A DNA stretch of 64,000 nucleotides from an uncultured Butyrivibrio sp. (GTDB taxonomy: Bacteria > Bacillota > Clostridia > Lachnospirales > Lachnospiraceae), in assembly GCA_945928575.1 (NCBI GenBank), contig CAMENP010000006.1, forward strand, positions 83,891 to 147,890. Direction: 5' to 3'. A program made the position numbers and the translations under genes. Below the pieces are notes generated by a model. The model made no database searches and was not told the origin of the DNA. It worked only from the letters and a program-made list of their open reading frames with translations. Positions 24,990 to 33,614 of the stretch are shown here, in pieces. Positions within the stretch are counted from its first letter, which is position 1; every line of letters starts with the position of its first letter.

Positions 24990-25799
24990 TTATAATCCGC
25001 TCTTTGCAAGAATTTTCAGATTGACAAGCTCAGGGTTATTATTAATTCTCACTTTGATCGTATGGGCTCCGAGGCCTCTGCTTACAAGCATCATACTGTC
25101 CCCGTATTCAAACATTCCGTAATCGTACTCTGGCATCAGTTTAAATTTGGGCGACATCATGCCTCCAAGCCCCGGGATCCTGACCATTCCGCCATGAAGA
25201 TGCCCCGATATAACAAGGTCCGCTCCCCATTCGGCATATCTGTTAAAATATTCCGGATTATGTGCAAGCAGAAGATTATACACATCTTTGTCAGTTTCAC
25301 CAAGATGCATGCTCACAAGGCCGCTTCCCATTGCCGTCTTGCGGAATTTGGAATAAAACGCAGCATCAATCTCAAGGCCAGAGAGTGCCATATGCACATC
25401 ATCTTTCTCAAGCGTAACCGTCTCATCTTCAAGAAACACAACACCCTTTTCTCCGAGATAGTCTCTTATTGTATAATATTTATCCCCATATTGGTCATCA
25501 TACAGTTTCATCCTGTATTCATGGTTACCCAATGCATAAAATACCGGATAATGTCCCGCCAATGTCGTAATATAATTAATAACATCCGTAGGATCATCCT
25601 TAACAGTACCGTTTATCATATCTCCCGCCATAAGAATTGCATCCGGAGCTGTCTTCCTGATCATGGAATTAACTTCGTGAAGATTAATACCGTAACTGTT
25701 TGAATGCAGATCGCTCATGACAATGAAATTAAAGCCGGCAAAATCTTTCGGAAACTTGTCCGTCTCTATTGTATATTTGGTAAAATCTATTTTTTTCAT
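24990..25799 (-). CDS. Calcineurin-like metallophosphoesterase (YkuE-like)
   Basis: This 269-residue phosphoesterase has all metal-binding motifs in order: VMSDLHSNSYG, LMAGDMINGT, YALGNHEYR, LLLAHNPEYF and VISGHLHGGMVRIPG. The overall form matches YkuE-type enzymes, some of which act on UDP-glucose or membrane-linked phosphates. Unlike many relatives it lacks an N-terminal membrane helix. The ATG at 25799 with AAGGG upstream is preferred to a TTG two codons earlier. Its substrate is unknown. It is divergent from yihY. Confidence 0.87.
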   Translation of the reverse strand: MKKIDFTKYTIETDKFPKDFAGFNFIVMSDLHSNSYGINLHEVNSMIRKTAPDAILMAGDMINGTVKDDPTDVINYITTLAGHYPVFYALGNHEYRMKLYDDQYGDKYYTIRDYLGEKGVVFLEDETVTLEKDDVHMALSGLEIDAAFYSKFRKTAMGSGLVSMHLGETDKDVYNLLLAHNPEYFNRYAEWGADLVISGHLHGGMVRIPGLGGMMSPKFKLMPEYDYGMFEYGDSMMLVSRGLGAHTIKVRINNNPELVNLKILAKSGL

Positions 25800-25874
25800 C
25801 CACAAAACGCCCTTTCATTTTTCCTTATAACATTGTAACCAAATTTGTTCCAATCCGCAATCATTATTTCACAC

Positions 25875-25903
25875 TTGATTAATTTATGTTTTTTGAATAT
25901 ACT
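25875..25903 (+). promoter_or_regulatory. Promoter of the yihY-like gene
   Basis: TTGATT (25875-25880) and TATACT (25898-25903) are separated by exactly 17 bases. The predicted start is about 30 bases before the ATG, in the divergent gap with the phosphoesterase gene. Confidence 0.65.
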
Positions 25904-25938
25904 AATATATTGAGATTATTTTTGAAAGGAAATGCTGT

Positions 25939-26802
25939 ATGAAACTTTTCGCATCAATAGCGGTTATCGCCAATAAGGTGAAAGAGGATTATGTCAGTGC
26001 ATTTGCTGCACAGGCTGCTCTTTTTGTCATTATGAGTTTTGTACCTTTTCTTATTCTGCTGCTTACACTCATCAAGTATACTCCTCTTACAGAGGATGTG
26101 ATTCTCCAGTTTGTAACCAATTTCGCACCTGACGCTTTCAAACAAAGCTTTTCATCCATAATAAGCCAGCTTTACACAGGTTCTGATACTCCGCTTTTTC
26201 TTATTTCACTCGTATCGATTCTCTGGACTGCCGGCAAGGGCTGTAATGCCCTTATAGAAGGTCTTAATTCGGTTTTTGATATCAAAGAACGCCGTAACGG
26301 TTTTGTGCTCAGGCTTTATTCAATATTATATACTATAATATTTGTCGTGATTATTGTTGTCTGCCTGCTCATATACATCCTTGGCAATGAAATTCTTTCA
26401 TTCATTACCAAGCATGTTCCTTTCGTGACTAATATAATAGAGGCATTACTTAATATCCGTGTACTGCTATCCGTCGGATTATTTACCATATTTTTCACGT
26501 TCCTGTATGTGGCAATTCCAAGCCGTCATACCAAGATAAGGCGTCAGCTTCCCGGAGCCCTTTTCTCCGCGGTCGGATGGACGGGATTTTCCTATTTCTT
26601 CTCACTTTATGTAAATTATTCTCACAATATAGCTGTACTTTACGGCAGCCTTGCCATGGTTGTCTGTGCAATGCTATGGCTTTATGTGTGTATGTTCATA
26701 TTCCTTCTGGGCGCTGAGATCAACCTTTACATAGAGCAATGGACAATGGGACGTTCTGTCGATAAAGCTACCGACATCACTCATTCCCGTAAACGTTCAT
26801 AA
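25939..26802 (+). CDS. YihY/BrkB family membrane protein
   Basis: This 287-residue integral membrane protein has six predicted helices. It carries family marks AAQAALFVIMSFVPFLILLLTL near the start, WTAGKGCNALIEGLN, and PGALFSAVGWTGFSYFFSLYV, then YGSLAMVVCAMLWLYVCMFIFLLGAEIN. The family was once called RNase BN but that is wrong; its function is unclear, possibly transport or envelope related. GAAAGG precedes the ATG. The 3' end overlaps the convergent SpoIID-like gene by 26 bases. Confidence 0.88.
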   Translation: MKLFASIAVIANKVKEDYVSAFAAQAALFVIMSFVPFLILLLTLIKYTPLTEDVILQFVTNFAPDAFKQSFSSIISQLYTGSDTPLFLISLVSILWTAGKGCNALIEGLNSVFDIKERRNGFVLRLYSILYTIIFVVIIVVCLLIYILGNEILSFITKHVPFVTNIIEALLNIRVLLSVGLFTIFFTFLYVAIPSRHTKIRRQLPGALFSAVGWTGFSYFFSLYVNYSHNIAVLYGSLAMVVCAMLWLYVCMFIFLLGAEINLYIEQWTMGRSVDKATDITHSRKRS

Positions 26803-29101
26803 TATCCGAACCCTTAAAGAAAAATTCAAGTATCTCATTATATTTCATCCCGGATTTGACCATATTGGACACCGCATTCTGACTCATCCCTATTCCGTGT
26901 CCATAACCTCCTCCGCGTATTACATATCCGGTTTCTCCGTCATTTTCATCATATTTTTCCAATATACAATACGCACTCGGCAGAATATAGAATGTTGTTG
27001 TATCACCCTTAAAAAGAGTTATTGGATTATCATGCGGGCACAAAAGATATCTTATATTGAGTTCATTATCAACCTTAATCGTCGCCTCGCTTCCTCTTAT
27101 AATCATCGACATCACGGCTCCCCCGCTGCTTCTTTGCGTTATTTCAACCGATGAGACCGTTCCGACATTGCGGATTTCCTTTGATATCCACCTTCCGTTC
27201 TCTGAGACCTTAATCTGTGAAGGATTGGCACAATACCTTGAATACAGGTACTCATTCACACTTTGGGTTATATCTGCCATTGACATCCTGACACTCCACC
27301 TGTAATATCCGAAGCCATAATCAAAATCCTTTTCATTATCATTTCTTATATATTCAGCAAATGTGCCCTCATCGGATAAGTCTGTTTCCTCTCTGTCCGG
27401 ATTAACCGTTTCAGACACAAGATACGGACATGAATCAGGATTACCTCCCCAGACCGAATTATCGGATGTGTGACCGCATGATGTTGAATAATAATACGTT
27501 GTTATCGGGTTACCGTCATACGATGCCACTTCTCCGTATGTCTCCCTTACAGCTTCAGTTGCTTCTTCTTTTTCCTGAACATTGTTATATACCTGATAAT
27601 TAACACTATCATCCACATGTGCTCCGTATCGGCTGTAAGAATTATTTAAAAGTTGTCTGTAGGCATAACTTCTGGCGCACACAGCCTGAACTTTAAGTGC
27701 CTCCACTCCGAATCTGTTAGGCATTTCACTCGGAACAACGGCATACAGATATTCCTCTATCAGTACGTCATTTATAAGCAGTAATCCCTCATCCTGTAAA
27801 GCGACTTCAATCGTACCCCTGTACTCCGGATTTCCATATGATTTTTCCACCGTAAGAACACGTATCCTTCCTGTCGGTGAAACAGGTCTTATACTTACTC
27901 TTCCTTCTGACATAAGGGATGAATCTTTATATATATCCGTTATTTCTCCTGCCTCATGCTCTTCCTCCCTGCCTCCGGCCGATACGATATAGTTCCCGGT
28001 TCCGGTGATTGAAACCCGCTCATGAAAAAGCGATGTAAAACCGGTTGACATTATAAGAACACGTATATTGTCCGCTTTTACGGCTCTTGAAATCAATGCC
28101 GCACATACGCTGCCGTCAGCCACCACGAAGTCAGTTGTGTCATATCCGACAAGTACATCTTTGATCGTCTTTTCTTCTATGCTGCCGTATGTTTTATATA
28201 CTTTAAAATTCTTATCAAGGCTTAGCACCCCATATCCTTCAATCTCTATCTTCTCTGTGTCGGCCATAAGGACTTTGCCCGAAATAGCGGAACTTTTAAG
28301 CGCAACAGATTTTACCTTTCCGCTTTTCATATGTATATCTCCAACCGTCTGTGCAAAATCAGATGCCAGTTTTCCGGTATCAAAAACCCGTTTTGCACCG
28401 CCTATATATGCAGTCACATGATTTTCATTTCCGTTTTCAAGCCAGACATTGCTATATGTTATATCATCCGATATTTTTACATCGACTCCGGCAATCTCAT
28501 CGCCGCGGACATAAACGCGGATTCTGCTGTCTATGTATGCATCAAGCACAAGTCCCTCAAAATGATAACTTCCCTTGTCTGTATATGTCTGCCATCTCCC
28601 CGCATCTTCACTGTTTGACGGTGTCATGCATATTATCACCTCTTCGGTATGCATTCCATTGTCAGATCCCCATAGAGCCAGAAGATAATCATATATCTCA
28701 TCAAATTGTTTTTTTCTTATAGGTGTCTTTCCGGATTTGTTTATATTTATTCCTGCCGATGATCTGATTTCCTCCGTTGATAGATTGCGCGCTTTTAGAT
28801 AATCTATAAACTCACCGTATGTATAATTGCCGTTCTTATTCTTTACTGTGTCAGCATATTCCTGTGATATCATATAATTATAATATTTCTCATACCATTC
28901 GCCGTCTCCCTCCCCATCAAAACAGTCCGGCGCATTGCTTATCGTATTCTTATCGGCCTCGAGCAGTGACAACATCTTATATGCAACCGCTCTCCGTACA
29001 TATCCGCCATCCTGTTTTCTGCGGACATTTATAAAAATAATTACTCCCGCTGCCGCAAGCAGAAATATTATCATAATAATCAATATTTTTTTCTTTTTCA
29101 T
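26777..29101 (-). CDS. SpoIID/LytB domain protein with long N-terminal extension
   Basis: This 774-residue protein has an N-terminal membrane helix (about residues 5-26), then some 400 residues of mainly beta structure I do not recognise. A SpoIID domain covers about the last 350 residues. SpoIID enzymes are lytic transglycosylases that cut glycan strands lacking stem peptides. The domain shows LIEEYLYAVVPSEMPNRFGVEALKVQAVCARSYAY with the catalytic-type Glu in PSEMP, YYYSTSCGHTSDNSVWGG and GGGYGHGIGMSQNAVSNM. It is much longer than B. subtilis SpoIID (about 340 residues), so it may be a vegetative wall enzyme rather than an engulfment protein. Confidence 0.85.
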   Translation of the reverse strand: MKKKKILIIMIIFLLAAAGVIIFINVRRKQDGGYVRRAVAYKMLSLLEADKNTISNAPDCFDGEGDGEWYEKYYNYMISQEYADTVKNKNGNYTYGEFIDYLKARNLSTEEIRSSAGININKSGKTPIRKKQFDEIYDYLLALWGSDNGMHTEEVIICMTPSNSEDAGRWQTYTDKGSYHFEGLVLDAYIDSRIRVYVRGDEIAGVDVKISDDITYSNVWLENGNENHVTAYIGGAKRVFDTGKLASDFAQTVGDIHMKSGKVKSVALKSSAISGKVLMADTEKIEIEGYGVLSLDKNFKVYKTYGSIEEKTIKDVLVGYDTTDFVVADGSVCAALISRAVKADNIRVLIMSTGFTSLFHERVSITGTGNYIVSAGGREEEHEAGEITDIYKDSSLMSEGRVSIRPVSPTGRIRVLTVEKSYGNPEYRGTIEVALQDEGLLLINDVLIEEYLYAVVPSEMPNRFGVEALKVQAVCARSYAYRQLLNNSYSRYGAHVDDSVNYQVYNNVQEKEEATEAVRETYGEVASYDGNPITTYYYSTSCGHTSDNSVWGGNPDSCPYLVSETVNPDREETDLSDEGTFAEYIRNDNEKDFDYGFGYYRWSVRMSMADITQSVNEYLYSRYCANPSQIKVSENGRWISKEIRNVGTVSSVEITQRSSGGAVMSMIIRGSEATIKVDNELNIRYLLCPHDNPITLFKGDTTTFYILPSAYCILEKYDENDGETGYVIRGGGYGHGIGMSQNAVSNMVKSGMKYNEILEFFFKGSDIMNVYGNE

Positions 29102-29140
29102 GACAAACCCTCCTGTCTTACATTAGTATTCCGGAAGGCA

Positions 29141-29379
29141 CAAAAATAGACCTGCCCTATGGCAAGTCTTACAAAATAATATGTTCCCCAAAATGCCGGC
29201 TCCTATTATTCTGACGCCTAGCTATGCTAGGTGGGTAACCGCAAATAAGCTTCTGCCTTCCACTGCAAACGGAGGCCTGACATCCACTTAAAGATATAGG
29301 AATCCCTTGTGTCAAATGTAGGTTCAAAACTATAGGAGTTATCGAACATCCCAGGAAACATATTCCTAAGTTATTTCAT
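29141..29379 (-). ncRNA. ssrS: 6S RNA
   Basis: The minus-strand sequence has the 6S hallmarks. A 10-bp closing stem pairs 29354-29363 with 29179-29188. A TCCTGGGATGTTCG stretch matches the 5' side of known 6S RNAs, and the two arms enclose a long, mostly unpaired central bubble. Further inside, AGGGATTCCTATAT and TACCCACCTAGC segments lie on opposite sides. A sigma-A promoter starts it near 29379, and an 8-bp terminator hairpin (29149-29168) with a T run ends it. The predicted length is about 235 nt. 6S RNA mimics an open promoter and traps the housekeeping RNA polymerase in stationary phase. It fills the only gap above 300 bases in the window. Confidence 0.88.
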
Positions 29380-29385
29380 AAACTT

Positions 29386-29414
29386 AGTATACTCTATTGT
29401 ATGTTTTTTTTCAA
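29386..29414 (-). promoter_or_regulatory. Promoter of 6S RNA
   Basis: TTGAAA (29409-29414) and TATACT (29386-29391) are separated by exactly 17 bases on the minus strand, a strong sigma-A promoter. It lies 22 bases after the gpmI stop codon. Confidence 0.85.
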
Positions 29415-29435
29415 TAAAAATTCACAAATATTTTA

Positions 29436-30998
29436 CTATTTTCTTACGATAAGAGACTTACCTGTCATCTCTTTCGGCTGTTCCATTCCCATGCACTCAA
29501 TGAGTGTAGGAACGATATCAGCAAGGCATCCGCCCTCCCTGAGTGTGTATGAAGGATCGGCATTTACAAGGATGAACGGTACCGGATTAGTGGTATGTGC
29601 GGTAAACGGTGCGCCCGTCTCGTAGTCGATAAGCTGTTCAACATTGCCGTGGTCTGCACAGATAAAGAGTGTTCCGTCAACCTCCTTGATAAGGTTGACA
29701 ATCTCTCCGACGCACTTGTCGATTACTTCAACTGCTTCAACCGCAGCTTCAATAACACCGGTGTGTCCTACCATGTCAGGGTTTGCAAGGTTACAGATGA
29801 TAACATCATATACAGCATCACCATTCTCGTCCTTGGCTGTGATTGCTTCGCTTAACTTATCTGTTACCGTATATGCTGCCATACGAGGTTTCTTATCGTA
29901 TGTCGGAACATACTTCGGGGAATTCACAAGAATTCTTTCTTCATTCTTATTAGGAGTCTCAACACCACCGTTGAAGAAAAATGTAACATGGGCATATTTC
30001 TCTGTCTCAGCGATACGCGCCTGCTTCATTCCGTTGGCTGCAATCCATTCTCCGAATGTATTGGTAACTTCAACTTTCTTAAATGCAACTTCTTTATTAG
30101 GAATAAGAGGATCATATTCCGTAAAGCATACGAATACAATATCCTTGCGGGCTCCTCTGTTAAATTTATCGAAATCATCATCACAGAAACAATGTGTAAT
30201 CTCTCTCGCACGGTCAGGACGGAAGTTAAAGAATACAACAGAATCCTTATCCTTAATAAGTGCGACCGGCTCACCGTTCTCCTTAACTACAAAAGGAACA
30301 ACAAACTCATCATTAACGCCGGCATCATATGAAGCCTGGACTCCGTCAACTGCGTTATCCGCACTGTTTCCGACACCCTTGGTCATAGCATCGTATGCTT
30401 TCTCAACACGATCATAGTTATTGTCTCTGTCCATTGCATAGTAACGTCCTGATACGGATGCAATCTTACCTACGCCGATCTTATCCATCTCAGCCTGAAG
30501 ATCCGCAACAAATCCCTTTGCAGACTGTGGCGGAGTGTCTCTTCCGTCAAGGAAGCAGTGAACATACACCTTATCAAGGCCTTCTCTCTTAGCGAGTTCA
30601 AGAAGTCCGTAAAGATGTGTATTATGACTGTGCACACCACCATCGGAAAGAAGTCCAAATGCGTGAAGTGCCGAATTATTGGCCTTACAATTATTAACTG
30701 CCTTAAGGAGAGCCTCATTCTTGAAGAAATCTCCGTCGTTGATCTCTTTAGTGATTCTGGTAAGCTCCTGGTATACGATTCTTCCGGCACCCATATTAAG
30801 ATGTCCTACCTCTGAGTTACCCATCTGTCCGTCCGGAAGACCTACTGCCATTCCGCTGGCATATCCTTTTACAAAAGGATATTCCTTCATAAGTCTGTCC
30901 ATAACAGGTGTCTTGGCAAGTGCTACCGCATTGCCTTCGGTTCTGTCATTAAGTCCGTATCCGTCAAGGATAAGGAGCACTGTAGGTTTTTTAGCCAT
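29436..30998 (-). CDS. gpmI: 2,3-bisphosphoglycerate-independent phosphoglycerate mutase
   Basis: This 520-residue glycolytic enzyme interconverts 3- and 2-phosphoglycerate using two Mn ions. It has LLILDGYGLND with metal Asp12, GQMGNSEVGHLNMGAGRIVYQ with the phosphorylated Ser62, VHCFLDGRDTPP, SGRYYAMDRD, FFNFRPDRAREIT, FFFNGGVETP, ICNLANPDMVGHTG and ICADHGNVE. Length and motif order are standard. GGAG precedes the ATG. No clear terminator follows, so transcripts may run into the 6S RNA gene. Confidence 0.95.
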   Translation of the reverse strand: MAKKPTVLLILDGYGLNDRTEGNAVALAKTPVMDRLMKEYPFVKGYASGMAVGLPDGQMGNSEVGHLNMGAGRIVYQELTRITKEINDGDFFKNEALLKAVNNCKANNSALHAFGLLSDGGVHSHNTHLYGLLELAKREGLDKVYVHCFLDGRDTPPQSAKGFVADLQAEMDKIGVGKIASVSGRYYAMDRDNNYDRVEKAYDAMTKGVGNSADNAVDGVQASYDAGVNDEFVVPFVVKENGEPVALIKDKDSVVFFNFRPDRAREITHCFCDDDFDKFNRGARKDIVFVCFTEYDPLIPNKEVAFKKVEVTNTFGEWIAANGMKQARIAETEKYAHVTFFFNGGVETPNKNEERILVNSPKYVPTYDKKPRMAAYTVTDKLSEAITAKDENGDAVYDVIICNLANPDMVGHTGVIEAAVEAVEVIDKCVGEIVNLIKEVDGTLFICADHGNVEQLIDYETGAPFTAHTTNPVPFILVNADPSYTLREGGCLADIVPTLIECMGMEQPKEMTGKSLIVRK

Positions 30999-31079
30999 TT
31001 TAAAATCTCCTTTGATATATATTACAACTCTGATGTAAAAATCTTGTTTTCAACCGTAATTAATTTATCACAATCATTT

Positions 31080-31838
31080 TTATAAGTCAATGACAAGCTC
31101 TACCGGGCAATGATCCGAGCCCATTACGGAATCCAGTATATCTGCTTCTTTTATCCTGTCATCAAGTCTCTTTGATGATAAAAAATAATCAATACGCCAT
31201 CCTGCGTTTTTCTCTCTTGCCTTGAACATATATGACCACCAGCTGTAACGCTCTGCGGCATCCGGGTGGAGATACCTGAATGTATCTGTAAAACCCGCAT
31301 TAAGAAGCTCCGTCATTTTGGAACGTTCTTCATCCGTAAATCCGGCATTGCGGTGGTTGGTCTTAGGATTCTTAAGGTCGATTTCTTCGTGTGCAACATT
31401 CATATCTCCCGTAACTATGACCGGTTTCTTTGCATCAAGCGCCATAAGATATTCCCTGAACGCATCCTCCCAGACCATTCTGTAATCAAGTCGTGCAAGC
31501 TCTCTCTTGGAATTCGGCGTGTATACGTTGACCAGATAGTAATTGTCGTATTCCACTGTTATGACGCGCCCTTCATGGTCATGCTCCTCTATGCCTATGC
31601 CATATGTTACATTAACCGGTTCCTTCTTTGAAAAAACAGCAGTGCCCGAGTATCCTTTTTTCTCGGCATAATTCCAATAAGCATGGTATCCTTCACGATT
31701 CCACTCAAGCTGTCCCGCAGATAATTTAATTTCCTGAAGGCATACCGCATCCGCATCAATGCCGTCAAAAAAGTCCATAAAGCCTTTGTCCATACAGGCT
31801 CTCAATCCATTTACATTCCATGATATTAATTTTTGCAT
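31080..31838 (-). CDS. exoA: Exodeoxyribonuclease III (AP endonuclease)
   Basis: This 252-residue EEP-fold nuclease cleaves at abasic sites and trims 3' ends in base-excision repair. Landmarks are KLISWNVNGLRACMDKGF, the metal Glu in CLQEIKL, YSGTAVFSKKEP, VNVYTPNS, VTGDMNVAHEEIDLKNPK, and the terminal SDHCPVELVIDL with the catalytic His. The ATG at 31838 follows GGAGG. It starts 20 bases after hemW in the same direction. Confidence 0.94.
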   Translation of the reverse strand: MQKLISWNVNGLRACMDKGFMDFFDGIDADAVCLQEIKLSAGQLEWNREGYHAYWNYAEKKGYSGTAVFSKKEPVNVTYGIGIEEHDHEGRVITVEYDNYYLVNVYTPNSKRELARLDYRMVWEDAFREYLMALDAKKPVIVTGDMNVAHEEIDLKNPKTNHRNAGFTDEERSKMTELLNAGFTDTFRYLHPDAAERYSWWSYMFKAREKNAGWRIDYFLSSKRLDDRIKEADILDSVMGSDHCPVELVIDL

Positions 31839-31858
31839 AAATCCTCCATTGTATGTAA

Positions 31859-32998
31859 TCACAGCAAAAAATCCGCAAGTATATAATTACTTACATCTAT
31901 TCCTTTGTCGGTAAAAAAGATATTATCTCCGTCATCTGCAAGATGTCCGGTAGAAACATATTTGGAAATCACGTTTCCGAACACATTATCCATCTGTCTG
32001 CCAAATGTAACCCTGAATCTGTCACGGTTTACGCCACGCATCATTCTCAGTCCCAGAAACATAAATTCGGACATACAGTCGTTAACGGTAAGTTCTTCCG
32101 TCTCATATTCCGCATGCACCGGATCATAGATAAACGCCGGAGTGTTTTTTGCGGTATTATATCTGACATTCTTTATCATAGACGATGCTCCTGCACCAAA
32201 TCCGGCATATTCACCGCGTGTCCAATATTTTACATTGTGCCGGCATTCCCTGCCGGCAAGCGAATAATTGGATATTTCGTAATGCCCGTATCCGCTTTCT
32301 GCAAGAATTGATGCCGTATCATGATACATTTCCCTCTCATCATCCTCTGACGGAAGATAAAGCTTACGTCCTGACTTATACATATCGCTCAAAGGGGTGC
32401 CGTCTTCTATTATAAGGCTGTATGCCGATATGTGTGCAGGTCTCAGCATCATGACAGTCCTAAGCGTCTTTCTCCATGCGGCCGGTGTCTGACCCGGTAT
32501 TCCGGACATAATATCGATATTTATGTTATCAAAGCCTGTCTTTGCCGCAGCCTCATATGATGCCATAAAGTCCTCAAAAGAATGTATTCTTCCGAGCATC
32601 TTAAGCTCATCATCATTAACGGACTGCAGTCCGAAGCTTAACCTGCTGACACCCTTTTCCTTGTATATTGCAAGTTTCTCTTCATCGGTCGTTCCCGGAT
32701 TACATTCAATTGTGATCTCACAATCATCGCTCAGATTAAAATTATTATATATTGCATCCAGCACATTCATAAGTCCGGCGGCATCCGTAATCGACGGCGT
32801 TCCGCCGCCAAAAAATATGCTGTCGACTTCATATTCTGCGGCAATCCCGGGAGCCTTTGAATTTATCTGCATGCAGAGTGCCTCAAGATATTTATTCATT
32901 GTATGTCCGTCTGCCGGTGCCGAAAAAAAATCACAATATATACATTTGGATTTACAAAAGGGGATATGTATGTATATCCCCAATTTCTTATTTGCCAT
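31859..32998 (-). CDS. hemW: HemW radical SAM protein (heme chaperone family)
   Basis: This 379-residue radical SAM protein begins KLGIYIHIPFCKSKCIYCDF. The CxxxCxxC cluster motif is followed by the extra Asp-Phe that marks HemW, and SIFFGGGTPS and SFGLQSVNDDELKMLGRIH continue the core. The C-terminal HemN-like domain contains HYEISNYSLAGRECRHNVKYW and EFMFLGLRMMRGV. HemW proteins are often labelled coproporphyrinogen oxidase but act instead in heme handling. The gene follows lepA as in Bacillus, with a DUF5662 gene inserted between. The ATG at 32998 gives the usual N-terminus. Confidence 0.9.
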   Translation of the reverse strand: MANKKLGIYIHIPFCKSKCIYCDFFSAPADGHTMNKYLEALCMQINSKAPGIAAEYEVDSIFFGGGTPSITDAAGLMNVLDAIYNNFNLSDDCEITIECNPGTTDEEKLAIYKEKGVSRLSFGLQSVNDDELKMLGRIHSFEDFMASYEAAAKTGFDNINIDIMSGIPGQTPAAWRKTLRTVMMLRPAHISAYSLIIEDGTPLSDMYKSGRKLYLPSEDDEREMYHDTASILAESGYGHYEISNYSLAGRECRHNVKYWTRGEYAGFGAGASSMIKNVRYNTAKNTPAFIYDPVHAEYETEELTVNDCMSEFMFLGLRMMRGVNRDRFRVTFGRQMDNVFGNVISKYVSTGHLADDGDNIFFTDKGIDVSNYILADFLL

Positions 32999-33005
32999 AT
33001 AACGC

Positions 33006-33590
33006 CTATCCGCGTGCCAGTCCGCCAATGAAATTATTGACTTTCCTTGTGCGCGCTTTCCGTACTTTTTTTCTGAGATACCTGAATACTTTCTTCTCAC
33101 CTTTATCTGCAAGCATTCTCAATACATATTCAAGCTCTTTTTCCGTATCTTTGTTGATAAGTATTTTGCCTTTTTTCCCGAGGAAATAATTAAGCGGTGC
33201 ATTATCCGTATAATTCTCTCCATAGTAAATCTTGCTGGCCGCTATTCTGTCGCATATCATCTCAACAAAATATTTGTCCGGCATCTTAACGCCCTCAAGG
33301 CGCTTGGTCTTCGGGCTGTAATCATTCCAGTATTCATAATGATGCTTATTGCGTCCTTTATGGTGCATCCATGCCTTGGAATATCCGTATGTCTCACGCT
33401 CCATCTCATTGGGACTCCGATCCCCCTGATAAAAGAGCATTCCCGGTATAAATTCGGCCGGTGAGTATTTGGACAAATCATGAAAAAGGCCCTGAAGCCC
33501 TATTCCGGCGCGAAAACAATTTTTAATAACCTCATGTCTGTGCCTTGTAATGGTCTTAAAATGTTTCTTTGCATTATCAAAATAGTTCAT
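33006..33590 (-). CDS. DUF5662 family protein
   Basis: This 194-residue protein is rich in conserved His and Asp: RHRHEVIKNC, GLFHDLSKYSPAEF, MHHKGRNKHHYEYW and KMPDKYFVEMICDR, resembling the metal site of HD-type hydrolases. The C-terminus is strongly basic (KKVRKARTRK), which could mean binding to nucleic acid or membrane. Matching proteins are annotated DUF5662, and I know of no assigned reaction. It sits 24 bases after lepA and 7 before hemW, in one probable operon. Confidence 0.75.
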   Translation of the reverse strand: MNYFDNAKKHFKTITRHRHEVIKNCFRAGIGLQGLFHDLSKYSPAEFIPGMLFYQGDRSPNEMERETYGYSKAWMHHKGRNKHHYEYWNDYSPKTKRLEGVKMPDKYFVEMICDRIAASKIYYGENYTDNAPLNYFLGKKGKILINKDTEKELEYVLRMLADKGEKKVFRYLRKKVRKARTRKVNNFIGGLARG

Positions 33591-33614
33591 AATAACACTG
33601 CCTCACCTTCCATA

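Noticed and set aside
29149..29379. Riboswitch or attenuator reading of the structured gap after gpmI
   Set aside because: The closing stem, central bubble and GGGATGTTCG stretch fit 6S RNA, and no gene follows in the right orientation within leader distance.
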